NCBI GenBank assembly: GCA_016704145.1
Contig: JADJAS010000001.1
Location: 620,001 to 684,000, forward strand
DNA from: Rhodocyclaceae bacterium
GTDB taxonomy: Bacteria > Pseudomonadota > Gammaproteobacteria > Burkholderiales > Rhodocyclaceae
Length of the DNA stretch: 64,000 bases
Direction of reading: 5' to 3'
How positions within the stretch are numbered: the stretch's first letter is position 1; the number at the start of each line of letters is the position of its first letter. Below are positions 53,243-61,724 of this stretch, piece by piece. The notes beneath the pieces are model-generated. The model was not told the origin of the DNA, did no database searches, and worked only from the letters and a program-made list of their open reading frames with translations. The position numbers and the translations under genes were made by a program.

Positions 53243-53621
53243 CGAGTATCGCGTCCGCCTCGACCAGTGCGCCGCGCGGCAGTTCCTTGACGCCGACGGC
53301 GGCCCGCGCCGGATAGGGCTGGGCGACGTACTGCGCCATGACGTCGTTCACCCTGGCGAAGTTGGCGAGGTCGGTGACGTAGATGTTGAACTTGACGGCA
53401 TCGTCGAGCGTAGCGCCGGCGGCGGCGGCGACGGCCTTGAGGTTCTCGAACACGCGCACGATCTGCCCGTCGATGCCCTCGACCATCTGCATGGTCGCCG
53501 GATCGAGGCCGATCTGGCCCGACAGGTAAACGGTGTTGCCCGCCCCATGAGCAACGGAAACTGCCTGCGAATAGGTGCCGATGGCGGCGGGAGCGTTTGA
53601 CGTAGCGATGATGTTCTTCAC
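53232..53621 (-). CDS. ridA: RidA-family imine/enamine deaminase
   Basis: 129-aa RidA/YjgF protein that hydrolyses reactive 2-aminoacrylate and related enamines. Signatures: APAAIGTYSQAV, VYLSGQIGLDP, the active-site Arg in PARAAVGVKELPRGALVE and the C-terminal EADAILV. Start GTG at 53621. It lies between the SPOR-domain gene and recG. Confidence 0.95.
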   Translation of the reverse strand: MKNIIATSNAPAAIGTYSQAVSVAHGAGNTVYLSGQIGLDPATMQMVEGIDGQIVRVFENLKAVAAAAGATLDDAVKFNIYVTDLANFARVNDVMAQYVAQPYPARAAVGVKELPRGALVEADAILVVG

Positions 53622-53631
53622 GTTGTGTCCT

Positions 53632-54318
53632 CTATTTGCGCGCGGCCACGATCAGGCCCGGCTCCATGCCGAGCGACTTGAGCTTTTCCCTCGCCTGCTC
53701 CGCCTCGCGGCGGCTGGCGAAGGGGCCGACCTGGACGCGCGCCTCGATGTGCGCCGGCACGCCGGCCGCCTCCAGCCGCGTCTTCAGCTCCTCGGCATTG
53801 GCGAGATTGTTGAACACGCCCATCTGCAACTGGAAGTGCCGCGACGACTCGGTCGCCTGGGCGATCGGCCGCGATGCCGTGGGCATGGTCGCGACTTCCT
53901 TCGGCGGCACCGCCCGGGCGATGTCGCGCACCGCGTCCGGCTTCGGCGTCGCCGCCGGCTCGGCGGGACGCATGGCCGCATTCTGGGCACGGGCGGGCAT
54001 GGTCAGCGGACGCTCGTCGGCGCGCGGCCGGCTGATCGGCGTCTCGGTATCCTCGGGGACCGCAGCGACATCGGCTTGCTCCACCACGTCGACGACGGCC
54101 GGCTCGGTCGGTTGCTCGATCGGCTTGACCGGCGGCTCGACGCGGGCCACCGGCGCGACGCGCTGCTCGTCCCGCCCCGATTGTCCGTCGAACAGCATCA
54201 GCGCCGCCAGCAGGGCGACGACTAGCACGGCGGCCACGCCGACGCGCTTGAGCAGGCTGCGCCTGAGCGCCTCGTCACCGTCCGGCAGGTTCGGCGGCTG
54301 CGTATCCTGTTCCGTCAT
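53632..54318 (-). CDS. SPOR-domain membrane protein
   Basis: 228 aa: short cytoplasmic tail, one membrane helix (VGVAAVLVVALLAALMLF), a Pro/Ala/Val-rich periplasmic linker and a C-terminal SPOR domain (FQLQMGVFNNLANAEELKTRL, VGPFASRREAEQAREKLKSLG). SPOR domains bind denuded septal glycan, so a cell-division role is likely. The ATG at 54318 begins MTEQDTQPPN. It overlaps the DUF2802 gene by 44 bp. Confidence 0.88.
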   Translation of the reverse strand: MTEQDTQPPNLPDGDEALRRSLLKRVGVAAVLVVALLAALMLFDGQSGRDEQRVAPVARVEPPVKPIEQPTEPAVVDVVEQADVAAVPEDTETPISRPRADERPLTMPARAQNAAMRPAEPAATPKPDAVRDIARAVPPKEVATMPTASRPIAQATESSRHFQLQMGVFNNLANAEELKTRLEAAGVPAHIEARVQVGPFASRREAEQAREKLKSLGMEPGLIVAARK

Positions 54319-54853
54319 GATCATCCTCGTCGTCAAATATTCTTTCGTCCCGGTTCATGGCCAGCACCAGTTCGGCCTCGGCCACCGAAATGCCGCACTC
54401 ATCGGCAACGCCGCGGGCGTCGAAGCCGCGCTCGGCCAACGCGGCCGCTTCGGCGTAATGGGACGTCACCCGCCGCTGGACGCGCGCGTTCCTGAGTTCG
54501 TCCAGTTCCCGGCGCAAGGTTGCCATCTCGATGCGCAGTTGCCCGACCTCCGTCTCGAGTTCGTGCCAGGCCAGCTGGCCGGCGAAGTCGGACTCGCGGC
54601 CGTCGCCGGCCGCCGGGCCGGCGGCCTTCCCGATCCCGGGAACATCCAGCCGATCATCATCGATCCGGACCGACAGCGAACTGGCCAGAAAATCCGGCGG
54701 CTCGCCAGCGACCAATGGCGGCGGCGCGACGGCAACGGCCTCGCGGCGGCGCTTCAGGCGCGCCAGGCCCAGCAGCGCCACCACGAGGTACACCGCCACG
54801 ACCACGACCGCCAGCAGCAGACCTTCGCGCCAGCCGATATCGATGAAGTCCAT
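54275..54853 (-). CDS. DUF2802 protein
   Basis: 192 aa with one N-terminal membrane helix (LLLAVVVVAVYLVVALLGL), a coiled coil (ELETEVGQLRIEMATLRREL) and a C-terminal DUF2802 helix-turn-helix-like segment (AEAAALAERGFDARGVADECGISVAEAELVLAM). The ATG at 54853 has GGAAGGGG upstream. Function unknown. The strongly overlapping SPOR gene suggests a joint envelope role. Confidence 0.85.
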   Translation of the reverse strand: MDFIDIGWREGLLLAVVVVAVYLVVALLGLARLKRRREAVAVAPPPLVAGEPPDFLASSLSVRIDDDRLDVPGIGKAAGPAAGDGRESDFAGQLAWHELETEVGQLRIEMATLRRELDELRNARVQRRVTSHYAEAAALAERGFDARGVADECGISVAEAELVLAMNRDERIFDDEDDHDGTGYAAAEPAGR

Positions 54854-54998
54854 CCACCCCTTCCCGGCATTCGCCGCCACGCCTGCCCCGGCCGCTCGCC
54901 GCGTCACGGGGCGCGGGAAAGGCTGGAAACAGGCAAATTACCTTGATAATAGCGGCCCGCTTACCGTGAAAAGTCATGATCAGGCCAGCTTTGCCCCC

Positions 54999-55790
54999 AT
55001 GTTTCCACTGAAGAAACTGCTCGCCGCGCTACTGCTGCCGCCGACCAGCCTGTTGCTGCTGGCAATGCTCGGCCTTTGGCTGGCGCGCCGGCGGCCACGG
55101 CTCGGCCACGGACTGGTCGCGGCCTGCCTCGCGACGCTATGGCTGCTGTCGACGCCGTGGGTCGCCGGCCAGCTGATCGGCACGCTGGAGGACGCGCCGC
55201 CGATCACCGGCGACGCGCTGCGCCGCTGCCAAGCCATCGTCATTCTCGGTGCCGGCAGCTACGCCAATGCGCCGGAGTACGGCGACGACACCGTGAACGA
55301 GCTGGCCCTGGAGCGCCTGCGCCTGGGTGCGCGGCTGGCGCGGGCGAGCGGCCTGCCCATCGCCGTCACCGGCGGTGCCCCGTCGGGCGGCCGTCCGGAA
55401 GGCGAATCGATGCGCGAGGCGCTGACCGCCGATTTCGGCGTCAAGGTCCGCTGGGTCGAAAGTCAGTCGCGGGATACCGCCGAGAACGCTGCCTACCTTG
55501 CGCCGATGCTGACGCGGAACGGCATCGGCCGCGTCGCGCTGGTGACGCACGCCTTCCACATGCCGCGCGCGCGCTTCCTGTTCGAGCAGGCCGGCCTGCA
55601 AGTGGTGCCGGCACCGACCCGGTTCTTTTCCGCGCCGGCGGATGGCGGCCCGCTCGGCCTCGCCGGCGACTGGCTGCCCGGCGTCCGGGCCCTTCGGCTG
55701 AGCCAGTTCGCCGTCCATGAATGGCTTGGGCGTGGCGCGAGTATGATTCGCCTTGCAATCGACCGTCATCTTTCTTCCCTCTCGCCATGA
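54999..55790 (+). CDS. YdcF/ElyC-family (DUF218) membrane protein
   Basis: 263 aa: two N-terminal helices (about 5-28 and 38-58) and a DUF218 domain with AIVILGAGSY, NELALERLRLGARLA, VTGGAPSGG, ESQSRDTAENAAYL and LVTHAFHMPRARFLFE. ElyC in E. coli affects peptidoglycan and lipid-carrier metabolism. A GTG 11 codons upstream is possible but poorly supported. It overlaps manC as ATGA and thus opens the polysaccharide operon. It contains a motif copy at the conserved ESQSRDT. Confidence 0.88.
   Translation: MFPLKKLLAALLLPPTSLLLLAMLGLWLARRRPRLGHGLVAACLATLWLLSTPWVAGQLIGTLEDAPPITGDALRRCQAIVILGAGSYANAPEYGDDTVNELALERLRLGARLARASGLPIAVTGGAPSGGRPEGESMREALTADFGVKVRWVESQSRDTAENAAYLAPMLTRNGIGRVALVTHAFHMPRARFLFEQAGLQVVPAPTRFFSAPADGGPLGLAGDWLPGVRALRLSQFAVHEWLGRGASMIRLAIDRHLSSLSP
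55459..55481 (-). repeat. Dispersed 23-bp motif, copy 12 (in ydcF-like gene)
   Basis: Minus strand reads GGCG, GTA, TCCC, GCGA, CTGACTTT. The middle arm is diverged; the tail is intact. Confidence 0.65.
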
Positions 55791-57226
55791 TCCTACCCGT
55801 CATCCTTTCCGGCGGCTCCGGCACCCGCCTGTGGCCGCTTTCACGCGAGCAGTATCCCAAGCAGCTGCTGCCGCTGGTCGGCAAGGACTCCATGCTGCAA
55901 GCCACCGTCCTGCGTCTCGACGGCCTGGCCGGTGTCGCCGAACCCTTGCTGGTCTGCAACGAGGAACACCGCTTCGTCGTCGCCGAGCAGGTGCGGCAAC
56001 TCGGCCGCAACGGCGCCGTGGTGCTGGAGCCAGTCGGCCGCAACACCGCGCCGGCCGTGACGCTGGCGGCCTTGCTGGCGCTGCGCGACGGCCGGGATGC
56101 GGTCATGGTGGTGATGCCGGCCGACCACGTGATCCTGGATGGCGATGCCTTCCGCGACGCCGTGGAACGCGCCGCCCGGCTGGCCGCGGCCGGCATGATC
56201 GTCACCTTCGGCATCACGCCCGACTGCCCCGAAACCGGCTACGGCTACATCCAGGTCGGTGCCGCCCTGCCGGGCGACGCCGGCGCCCACGCGCTGGCCC
56301 GCTTCGTCGAGAAGCCGGACCGCGAGACCGCGCAGCGCTACCTCGATGCCGGCGACTACCTGTGGAACAGCGGCCTGTTCGTCATGAAGGCCTCAGCCTG
56401 GCGTGACGCCATCGGCCGTTGCCGGCCCGACATCCTGGCCGCCTGCGAGCACGCGCTGGCGGAAGCGCGAGTCGACGGCGATTTCGTGCGCGTCGACAAG
56501 GAAGCGTTCGCCGCCTGCCCCGCCGATTCCATCGACTACGCGGTGATGGAGAAGATCGCGGCGGGCATCGAGGGCCTGCCGCGGGCTGCCGTCATTCCGC
56601 TCGCGGCCGGCTGGTCGGACGTCGGCGCCTGGGACTCGCTCTGGCAGGTGCTGCCCAAGGACGAGGCCGGCAACGCCTGGCGCGGCGACGTCATGCTGCA
56701 CGACACGGCGCACACGTTGGCGTTTTCAGAGAGCCGCCTCGTCGCCTGCGTCGGCGTGCGCGACCTGGTGGTCGTCGAGACGCCCGACGCCGTGCTGGTC
56801 ACACACAAGGATCGCACTCAGGACGTCAAGAAAATCGCCGAGCGGCTCAAGCAGGAAACCCGCAGCGAGGCGCAATTCCACCGCAAGGTGCATCGCCCCT
56901 GGGGCAGCTACGACGGCGTCGACGCCGGCGAGCGCTTCCAGGTCAAGCGCATCGTCGTCAATCCGGGCGCCTCGCTCTCCTTGCAGATGCACCATCACCG
57001 CGCCGAGCACTGGGTGGTGGTGCGCGGCACGGCCCGGGTAACGCGCGGCGACGAGACGCTGCTGGTCTCGGAAAACGAATCGACTTTCATCCCGCTCGGC
57101 GTCAGGCATCGCCTGGAAAACCCCGGCAAGCTGCTGCTCGAGATGATCGAGGTGCAGTCGGGCGCCTATCTCGGCGAGGACGACATCGTCCGCTTCGAAG
57201 ACACTTACGGAAGGCACGGCCAATGA
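55787..57226 (+). CDS. manC: Mannose-1-phosphate guanylyltransferase/mannose-6-phosphate isomerase
   Basis: 479-aa bifunctional enzyme making GDP-mannose. The nucleotidyltransferase domain has VILSGGSGTRLWPLSREQYPK (as two blocks), FVEKPDRETAQRYL and SDVGAWDSLW. The C-terminal cupin isomerase domain has RPWGSYDGVDAGERFQVKRI, HHHRAEHWVVVRGTARV and IPLGVRHRLENPG. It starts in an ATGA overlap with the YdcF-like gene and ends in another with rmlB. Confidence 0.95.
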   Translation: MILPVILSGGSGTRLWPLSREQYPKQLLPLVGKDSMLQATVLRLDGLAGVAEPLLVCNEEHRFVVAEQVRQLGRNGAVVLEPVGRNTAPAVTLAALLALRDGRDAVMVVMPADHVILDGDAFRDAVERAARLAAAGMIVTFGITPDCPETGYGYIQVGAALPGDAGAHALARFVEKPDRETAQRYLDAGDYLWNSGLFVMKASAWRDAIGRCRPDILAACEHALAEARVDGDFVRVDKEAFAACPADSIDYAVMEKIAAGIEGLPRAAVIPLAAGWSDVGAWDSLWQVLPKDEAGNAWRGDVMLHDTAHTLAFSESRLVACVGVRDLVVVETPDAVLVTHKDRTQDVKKIAERLKQETRSEAQFHRKVHRPWGSYDGVDAGERFQVKRIVVNPGASLSLQMHHHRAEHWVVVRGTARVTRGDETLLVSENESTFIPLGVRHRLENPGKLLLEMIEVQSGAYLGEDDIVRFEDTYGRHGQ

Positions 57227-58284
57227 TTCTCGTCACCGGCGGCGCCGGCTTCATCGGCGCCAATTTCGTGCTGGACTGGCTGGCGGAAGCCGGCGAGCCG
57301 GTCGTCAATCTCGACAAGCTCACCTATGCCGGCAACATGGAAAACCTTGCCGCGCTGGCGGACGACGGACGGCACATCTTCGTGCGCGGCGACATCGGCG
57401 ACCGCGTCTTGCTCGACGGCCTACTGGCGCAACACCAGCCGCGCGCCATCGTCCATTTCGCCGCCGAGTCACACGTCGACCGCTCGATCCACGGCCCCGG
57501 CGAATTTATCCGCACCAACATCGAAGGCACCTTCACCCTGCTGGAAGCGGTGCGCGCCCATTGGGGCGGCCTGGCCGAAGCGGAGCGGCACGACTTCCGC
57601 TTCCTGCACGTTTCCACCGACGAGGTCTATGGCTCGCTCGGGCCGCGGGATGCGCCCTTCGCGGAAACCAACGCCTACCAGCCGAACAGCCCCTATTCGG
57701 CGTCGAAAGCCGCATCGGACCACCTGGTGCGCGCCTATCACCACACCTACGGCCTGCCGACACTGACCACCAACTGCTCGAACAACTATGGCGCCTACCA
57801 GTTCCCCGAGAAGTTGATCCCGCTGGTGATCGCCAACGCGCTGGCCGGCAAGCCGCTGCCGATCTACGGCGACGGTATGAACGTGCGCGACTGGCTCTAC
57901 GTCGGCGACCACTGCGCGGCGATCCGCGCCGTGCTGACGCGCGGCAGGACCGGCGAAACCTACAACATCGGCGGCTGGAACGAGATGCCCAACCTGGTCA
58001 TCGTCAAGACCATCTGCGCGCTGCTCGACGAGCTGCGGCCGGATGCGGCCGGGCCGCGCGAGCGGCTGATCGCTTTCGTCAAGGACCGGCCGGGGCATGA
58101 TCGCCGCTACGCCATCGACGCGCGCAAGATCGAGCGCGAACTGGGTTGGCGGCCGACGGAGACTTTCGAGACTGGCATCCGCAAGACCGTGCGCTGGTAC
58201 CTCGAGCATCAGGACTGGGTGGCGCACGTGCAGAGCGGCGCCTACCGCGACTGGGTCGAGAAGAACTACGGAGCGCGCCAATGA
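57223..58284 (+). CDS. rmlB: dTDP-glucose 4,6-dehydratase
   Basis: 353-aa short-chain dehydrogenase/reductase of dTDP-L-rhamnose synthesis. Rossmann motif TGGAGFIGANFV, AAESHVDRSI, catalytic region FLHVSTDEVYGSLG, YSASKAASDHLVRAY, then TTNCSNNYGAYQFPEKLIP. Overlaps manC and rmlD by ATGA. Confidence 0.97.
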   Translation: MILVTGGAGFIGANFVLDWLAEAGEPVVNLDKLTYAGNMENLAALADDGRHIFVRGDIGDRVLLDGLLAQHQPRAIVHFAAESHVDRSIHGPGEFIRTNIEGTFTLLEAVRAHWGGLAEAERHDFRFLHVSTDEVYGSLGPRDAPFAETNAYQPNSPYSASKAASDHLVRAYHHTYGLPTLTTNCSNNYGAYQFPEKLIPLVIANALAGKPLPIYGDGMNVRDWLYVGDHCAAIRAVLTRGRTGETYNIGGWNEMPNLVIVKTICALLDELRPDAAGPRERLIAFVKDRPGHDRRYAIDARKIERELGWRPTETFETGIRKTVRWYLEHQDWVAHVQSGAYRDWVEKNYGARQ

Positions 58285-59177
58285 GGCTGCTGCTGATCGG
58301 CAGGAACGGCCAGGTCGGCTTCGAGCTGCGCCGCGCGCTGGCGCCGCTCGGCGAGGTCGTGGCCGTCGATTTCCCGGAGTGCAACCTGGCCAGTACCGAC
58401 TCGATCCGCCAGATGATCGACACGGCCAGGCCGGACGTCATCATCAACGCCGCGGCCTACACGGCCGTCGACAAGGCCGAAGCCGAGCCGGCGCTCGCCC
58501 GGGCGATCAACGCCGAAGCGCCCGCCGTCATCGGCGCGGCGGCGAAGATGATCGGGGCCCGCGTGATCCACTATTCGACCGACTACGTCTACGACGGCGA
58601 CAAGGCCACCGCCTACCGCGAGGACGATGCCACCGCTCCGCTGTGCGTCTATGGCGCCACCAAGCGCGACGGCGATGCGGCGCTGGCCGCGAGCGGCGCG
58701 GCGCATTTCGTCTTCCGCACCAGCTGGGTATTCAGCGCGCATGGCGCCAACTTCGTCAAGACGGTGTTGCGGCTGGGCGCCGAGCGCGACACCTTGAGCG
58801 TGGTCGCCGACCAGATCGGCGCGCCGACCTCGGCCGCGCTGCTCGCCGACGTCACCGCGCAGGTGCTCGGCCAGCTGCGCTGGCGCGACGCGGGCGCGAT
58901 GCCCTCCGGCGTCTATCACCTGACCGCCGGCGGCGAGACTTCGTGGCATGGCTTCGCGCAGGCCATCCTCGCCGGCGGCGTGTCGCGAGGACTGACTTTG
59001 CGGCTGGCACCGGATGCCGTGCGCGCAATCGCGACCAGCGAATATCCGCTGCCCGCGCGGCGCCCGGCCAATTCCCGGCTCGACACCGGCAAGCTGCAGC
59101 GCACTTTCGGCCTGGTGCTGCCGCATTGGCAGGCCGGCCTCGACCATGTTCTGGACCAGATTTCGAAGAAGTCATGA
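58281..59177 (+). CDS. rmlD: dTDP-4-dehydrorhamnose reductase
   Basis: 298 aa, last step of dTDP-L-rhamnose synthesis. NAD(P)H motif LLLIGRNGQVGFEL, VIINAAAYTAVDKAE, STDYVYDGDK, VYGATKRDGDAAL and FRTSWVFSAHGANFVKTVL. A dispersed-motif copy encodes GGVSRGLTLR near the C-terminus, ahead of the conserved TSEYPLPARRPANSRLD. Confidence 0.96.
   Translation: MRLLLIGRNGQVGFELRRALAPLGEVVAVDFPECNLASTDSIRQMIDTARPDVIINAAAYTAVDKAEAEPALARAINAEAPAVIGAAAKMIGARVIHYSTDYVYDGDKATAYREDDATAPLCVYGATKRDGDAALAASGAAHFVFRTSWVFSAHGANFVKTVLRLGAERDTLSVVADQIGAPTSAALLADVTAQVLGQLRWRDAGAMPSGVYHLTAGGETSWHGFAQAILAGGVSRGLTLRLAPDAVRAIATSEYPLPARRPANSRLDTGKLQRTFGLVLPHWQAGLDHVLDQISKKS
58977..58999 (+). repeat. Dispersed 23-bp motif, copy 13 (in rmlD)
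   Basis: Reads GGCG, TGT, CGCG, AGGA, CTGACTTT. Confidence 0.75.
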
Positions 59178-60055
59178 CGCGCAAGGGCATCATTCTCGCC
59201 GGCGGTTCCGGCACCCGGCTTTACCCCGTCACCATCGCCGTGTCGAAGCAGCTGCTGCCGATCCACGACAAGCCGATGATCTACTACCCGCTGGCCACGC
59301 TGATGCTGGCCGGCATCCGCGACATCCTGATCATCTCGACGCCGCAGGACACGCCGCGCTTCGAGCAGCTGCTCGGCGACGGCGGCCGCTGGGGCCTCAA
59401 CCTCTCCTATGCCGTGCAGCCCTCGCCGGACGGCCTGGCGCAAGCCTTCATCATCGGCCGCGAGTTCGTCGGCAACGACACGGTGACGCTGGTGCTGGGC
59501 GACAACATTTTCTACGGCCACGAGTTCGGCAACGACCTGCAGGCGGCGGCGCGCCGTGCCGAGGGCGCCACGGTGTTCGCCTACCCGGTGCACGATCCGG
59601 AACGCTACGGCGTGGTCGAGTTCGATGCCCAGGGCCGCGCGATCAGCCTGGAGGAAAAGCCGAAGGCGCCGAAGTCGCGCTACGCCGTCACCGGCCTCTA
59701 TTTCTACGACAACCAGGTGCTCGACATCGCCGCCACGTTGCAGCCTTCGCCGCGCGGCGAGCTGGAGATCACCGACGTCAATCGCATCTATCTGGAACGG
59801 CGGGCGCTCGACGTGCTCGTCATGGGCCGCGGCCATGCCTGGCTCGACACGGGGACGCACGAATCGCTGATCGAGGCCTCGCTGTTCATCTCGACCATCG
59901 AGCGCCGGCAGGGCCTCAAGGTTTCCTGCCCCGAGGAAATCGCCTGGCGCATGGGCTGGATCGATTCGGCGGCGCTGGAGGCGCTGGCGCAGCCGCTGGC
60001 CAAGAACAGCTATGGCCAGTACCTGCTCGACGTCCTGCGCGAGAAGGTGTTCTGA
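59174..60055 (+). CDS. rmlA: Glucose-1-phosphate thymidylyltransferase
   Basis: 293 aa, first step of dTDP-L-rhamnose synthesis. Signature KGIILAGGSGTRLYP and SKQLLPIHDKPMIYYPL, then VLGDNIFYGHEF, RYGVVEFDAQGRAISLEEKP and WLDTGTHESL. Overlaps rmlD (ATGA) and rmlC (TGATG). Confidence 0.97.
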   Translation: MTRKGIILAGGSGTRLYPVTIAVSKQLLPIHDKPMIYYPLATLMLAGIRDILIISTPQDTPRFEQLLGDGGRWGLNLSYAVQPSPDGLAQAFIIGREFVGNDTVTLVLGDNIFYGHEFGNDLQAAARRAEGATVFAYPVHDPERYGVVEFDAQGRAISLEEKPKAPKSRYAVTGLYFYDNQVLDIAATLQPSPRGELEITDVNRIYLERRALDVLVMGRGHAWLDTGTHESLIEASLFISTIERRQGLKVSCPEEIAWRMGWIDSAALEALAQPLAKNSYGQYLLDVLREKVF

Positions 60056-60600
60056 TGCGGGCCGTCGCCACTTCTCTCGAAGGCGTGCTGGTTCTCGAGC
60101 CGACGGTGTTCGGCGACGATCGCGGCTTTTTCTTCGAGAGCTTCAATGCCCGCCGTTTCGAGGAGCTGACAGGCTTGCGCGGCGGCTTCGTCCAGGACAA
60201 CCATTCGCGCTCCGCCCGGGGCGTGCTGCGCGGCCTGCATTACCAGGTCCGTCAGCCGCAGGGCAAGTTGGTGCGCGTGGTGGCCGGCGAGGTGTTCGAT
60301 GTCGCCGTCGACCTGCGCAAGTCCTCGCCGACTTTCGGTAAGTGGTACGGCCACCGTCTCTCGGCCGAAAACAAAAGTCAGCTGTGGCTGCCCGCCGGTT
60401 TCGCCCACGGCTTCGTCGTGCTGTCGGAATGCGCCGACTTCCTCTACAAGACCACCGACTATTGGGCGCCGGAACACGAGCGCTGCATCGCCTGGAACGA
60501 CCCCGAGCTCGCCATCGATTGGCCGCTGGCGGGCGAACCGCGCGTTTCCGCCAAGGATGCCCAGGGCACGGCGTTCCGCGACGCCGAGGTGTTCCCGTGA
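60055..60600 (+). CDS. rmlC: dTDP-4-dehydrorhamnose 3,5-epimerase
   Basis: 181-aa cupin epimerase. FGDDRGFFFESFNARRF, QDNHSRSARGVLRGLHYQ with the catalytic His, GEVFDVAVDLRKSSPTFGKW and LWLPAGFAHGFVVLSE. In the AENK-SQLWLP stretch, where an Arg is usual after the Lys, a motif copy gives Ser instead. It ends overlapping galE as GTGA. Confidence 0.96.
   Translation: MRAVATSLEGVLVLEPTVFGDDRGFFFESFNARRFEELTGLRGGFVQDNHSRSARGVLRGLHYQVRQPQGKLVRVVAGEVFDVAVDLRKSSPTFGKWYGHRLSAENKSQLWLPAGFAHGFVVLSECADFLYKTTDYWAPEHERCIAWNDPELAIDWPLAGEPRVSAKDAQGTAFRDAEVFP
60374..60396 (-). repeat. Dispersed 23-bp motif, copy 14 (in rmlC)
   Basis: Minus strand reads GGCG, GGC, AGCC, ACAG, CTGACTTT. It falls in the conserved AENKSQLWLPAG coding region. 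Confidence 0.7.
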
Positions 60601-61616
60601 AGCTGCTGGTCACCGGCGGCGCCGGCTACATCGGCTCGCACACGGTCGTCGAGCTGCTGGCCGCCGGCCACGACGTCCGCATCATCGACAACCTCTGCAA
60701 CAGCCGCGCCTCGGTGGTCGATCGCATCGAGGCCATCGCCGGCCGCCGACCGGAATTCGTCGAAGGCGATATTCGCGATGGCACCGTGCTGAGACGGGCG
60801 CTCGACGCCCGCGGGGCCGTGATTCATTTCGCCGGCCTCAAGGCGGTCGGCGAATCGGTGGCGAAGCCGGTCGAGTACTACGACAACAACGTCTGCGGCA
60901 GCGTCACGCTGTTCGAAGCCATGCGCGACGCCGGCGTCAGGACGCTGGTGTTTTCATCCTCGGCGACCGTCTATGGCGATCCGGCCACCGTGCCGATCCG
61001 CGAGGACTTTCCGCTCTCCGCCACCAATCCCTACGGCCGCTCGAAGCTGATGATCGAGGACATGCTGCGCGATATCGCCAGGTCGGACGATGCCTGGCGG
61101 ATTACCCTGTTGCGTTACTTCAATCCGGTCGGCGCCCACGTTTCGGGTACCATCGGCGAGGACCCGAACGGCATTCCCAACAACCTGATGCCCTTCGTCG
61201 CCCAGGTGGCAGCCGGCAAGCTGCCCGAACTCGCCGTCTTCGGCAACGATTACCCGACGCCGGACGGCACCGGCGTGCGCGACTACATCCACGTGGTCGA
61301 CCTGGCGCTGGGCCATCTCGCGGCGCTCGACGCACTGACCAAAGTCAGCGGTGGCGGTACGCCGCTGACGGTCAACCTGGGCACCGGACGCGGCTACTCG
61401 GTGCTCGAAATGGTCAAGGCCTTCCAGGCCGCCAGCGGCCGCCAGGTGCCCTACCGGATCGCTGCCCGCCGCCCGGGCGACATCGCCCAGTGCTACGCCG
61501 ATCCATCGCTGGCACATCGGCTGCTCGGCTGGCAGGCCCGGCGCGACGTCACCGCCATGTGCGAAGACACTTGGCGCTGGCAGCAGTGGGCCGCCGCTCA
61601 TCTTGGTCAAGGCTAA
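60597..61616 (+). CDS. galE: UDP-glucose 4-epimerase
   Basis: 339 aa. NAD motif LLVTGGAGYIGSHTVVEL, FAGLKAVGESVAKPVEYY, VFSSSATVYGDP with the catalytic Ser, NPYGRSKLMIED with Tyr/Lys, and VRDYIHVVDLALGHLAAL. GTG start overlapping rmlC. A motif copy encodes TKVSGGGTPL between the helix and the conserved VNLGTGRGYSVLEM. It supplies UDP-galactose, consistent with surface polysaccharide. Confidence 0.96.
   Translation: MKLLVTGGAGYIGSHTVVELLAAGHDVRIIDNLCNSRASVVDRIEAIAGRRPEFVEGDIRDGTVLRRALDARGAVIHFAGLKAVGESVAKPVEYYDNNVCGSVTLFEAMRDAGVRTLVFSSSATVYGDPATVPIREDFPLSATNPYGRSKLMIEDMLRDIARSDDAWRITLLRYFNPVGAHVSGTIGEDPNGIPNNLMPFVAQVAAGKLPELAVFGNDYPTPDGTGVRDYIHVVDLALGHLAALDALTKVSGGGTPLTVNLGTGRGYSVLEMVKAFQAASGRQVPYRIAARRPGDIAQCYADPSLAHRLLGWQARRDVTAMCEDTWRWQQWAAAHLGQG
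61341..61363 (-). repeat. Dispersed 23-bp motif, copy 15 (in galE)
   Basis: Minus strand reads GGCG, TAC, CGCC, ACCG, CTGACTTT, followed by GG. Confidence 0.82.
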
Positions 61617-61640
61617 CGCCGACGCCCTTGGCGAAAAACT

Positions 61641-61681
61641 AAAGAAAAACCGGTGCGGTGGTGCGAGCATCACCGCACCGG
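61641..61681 (-). terminator. Rho-independent terminator of TonB receptor gene
   Basis: CCGGTGCGGTG and CACCGCACCGG form an 11-bp stem. On the minus strand it is followed by TTTTTCTTT. It lies 44 bp past the receptor stop. Confidence 0.85.
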
Positions 61682-61724
61682 AACAGGCTTGGCTAGGCCA
61701 AGAGGGAAGACTTGACTGAACTGC

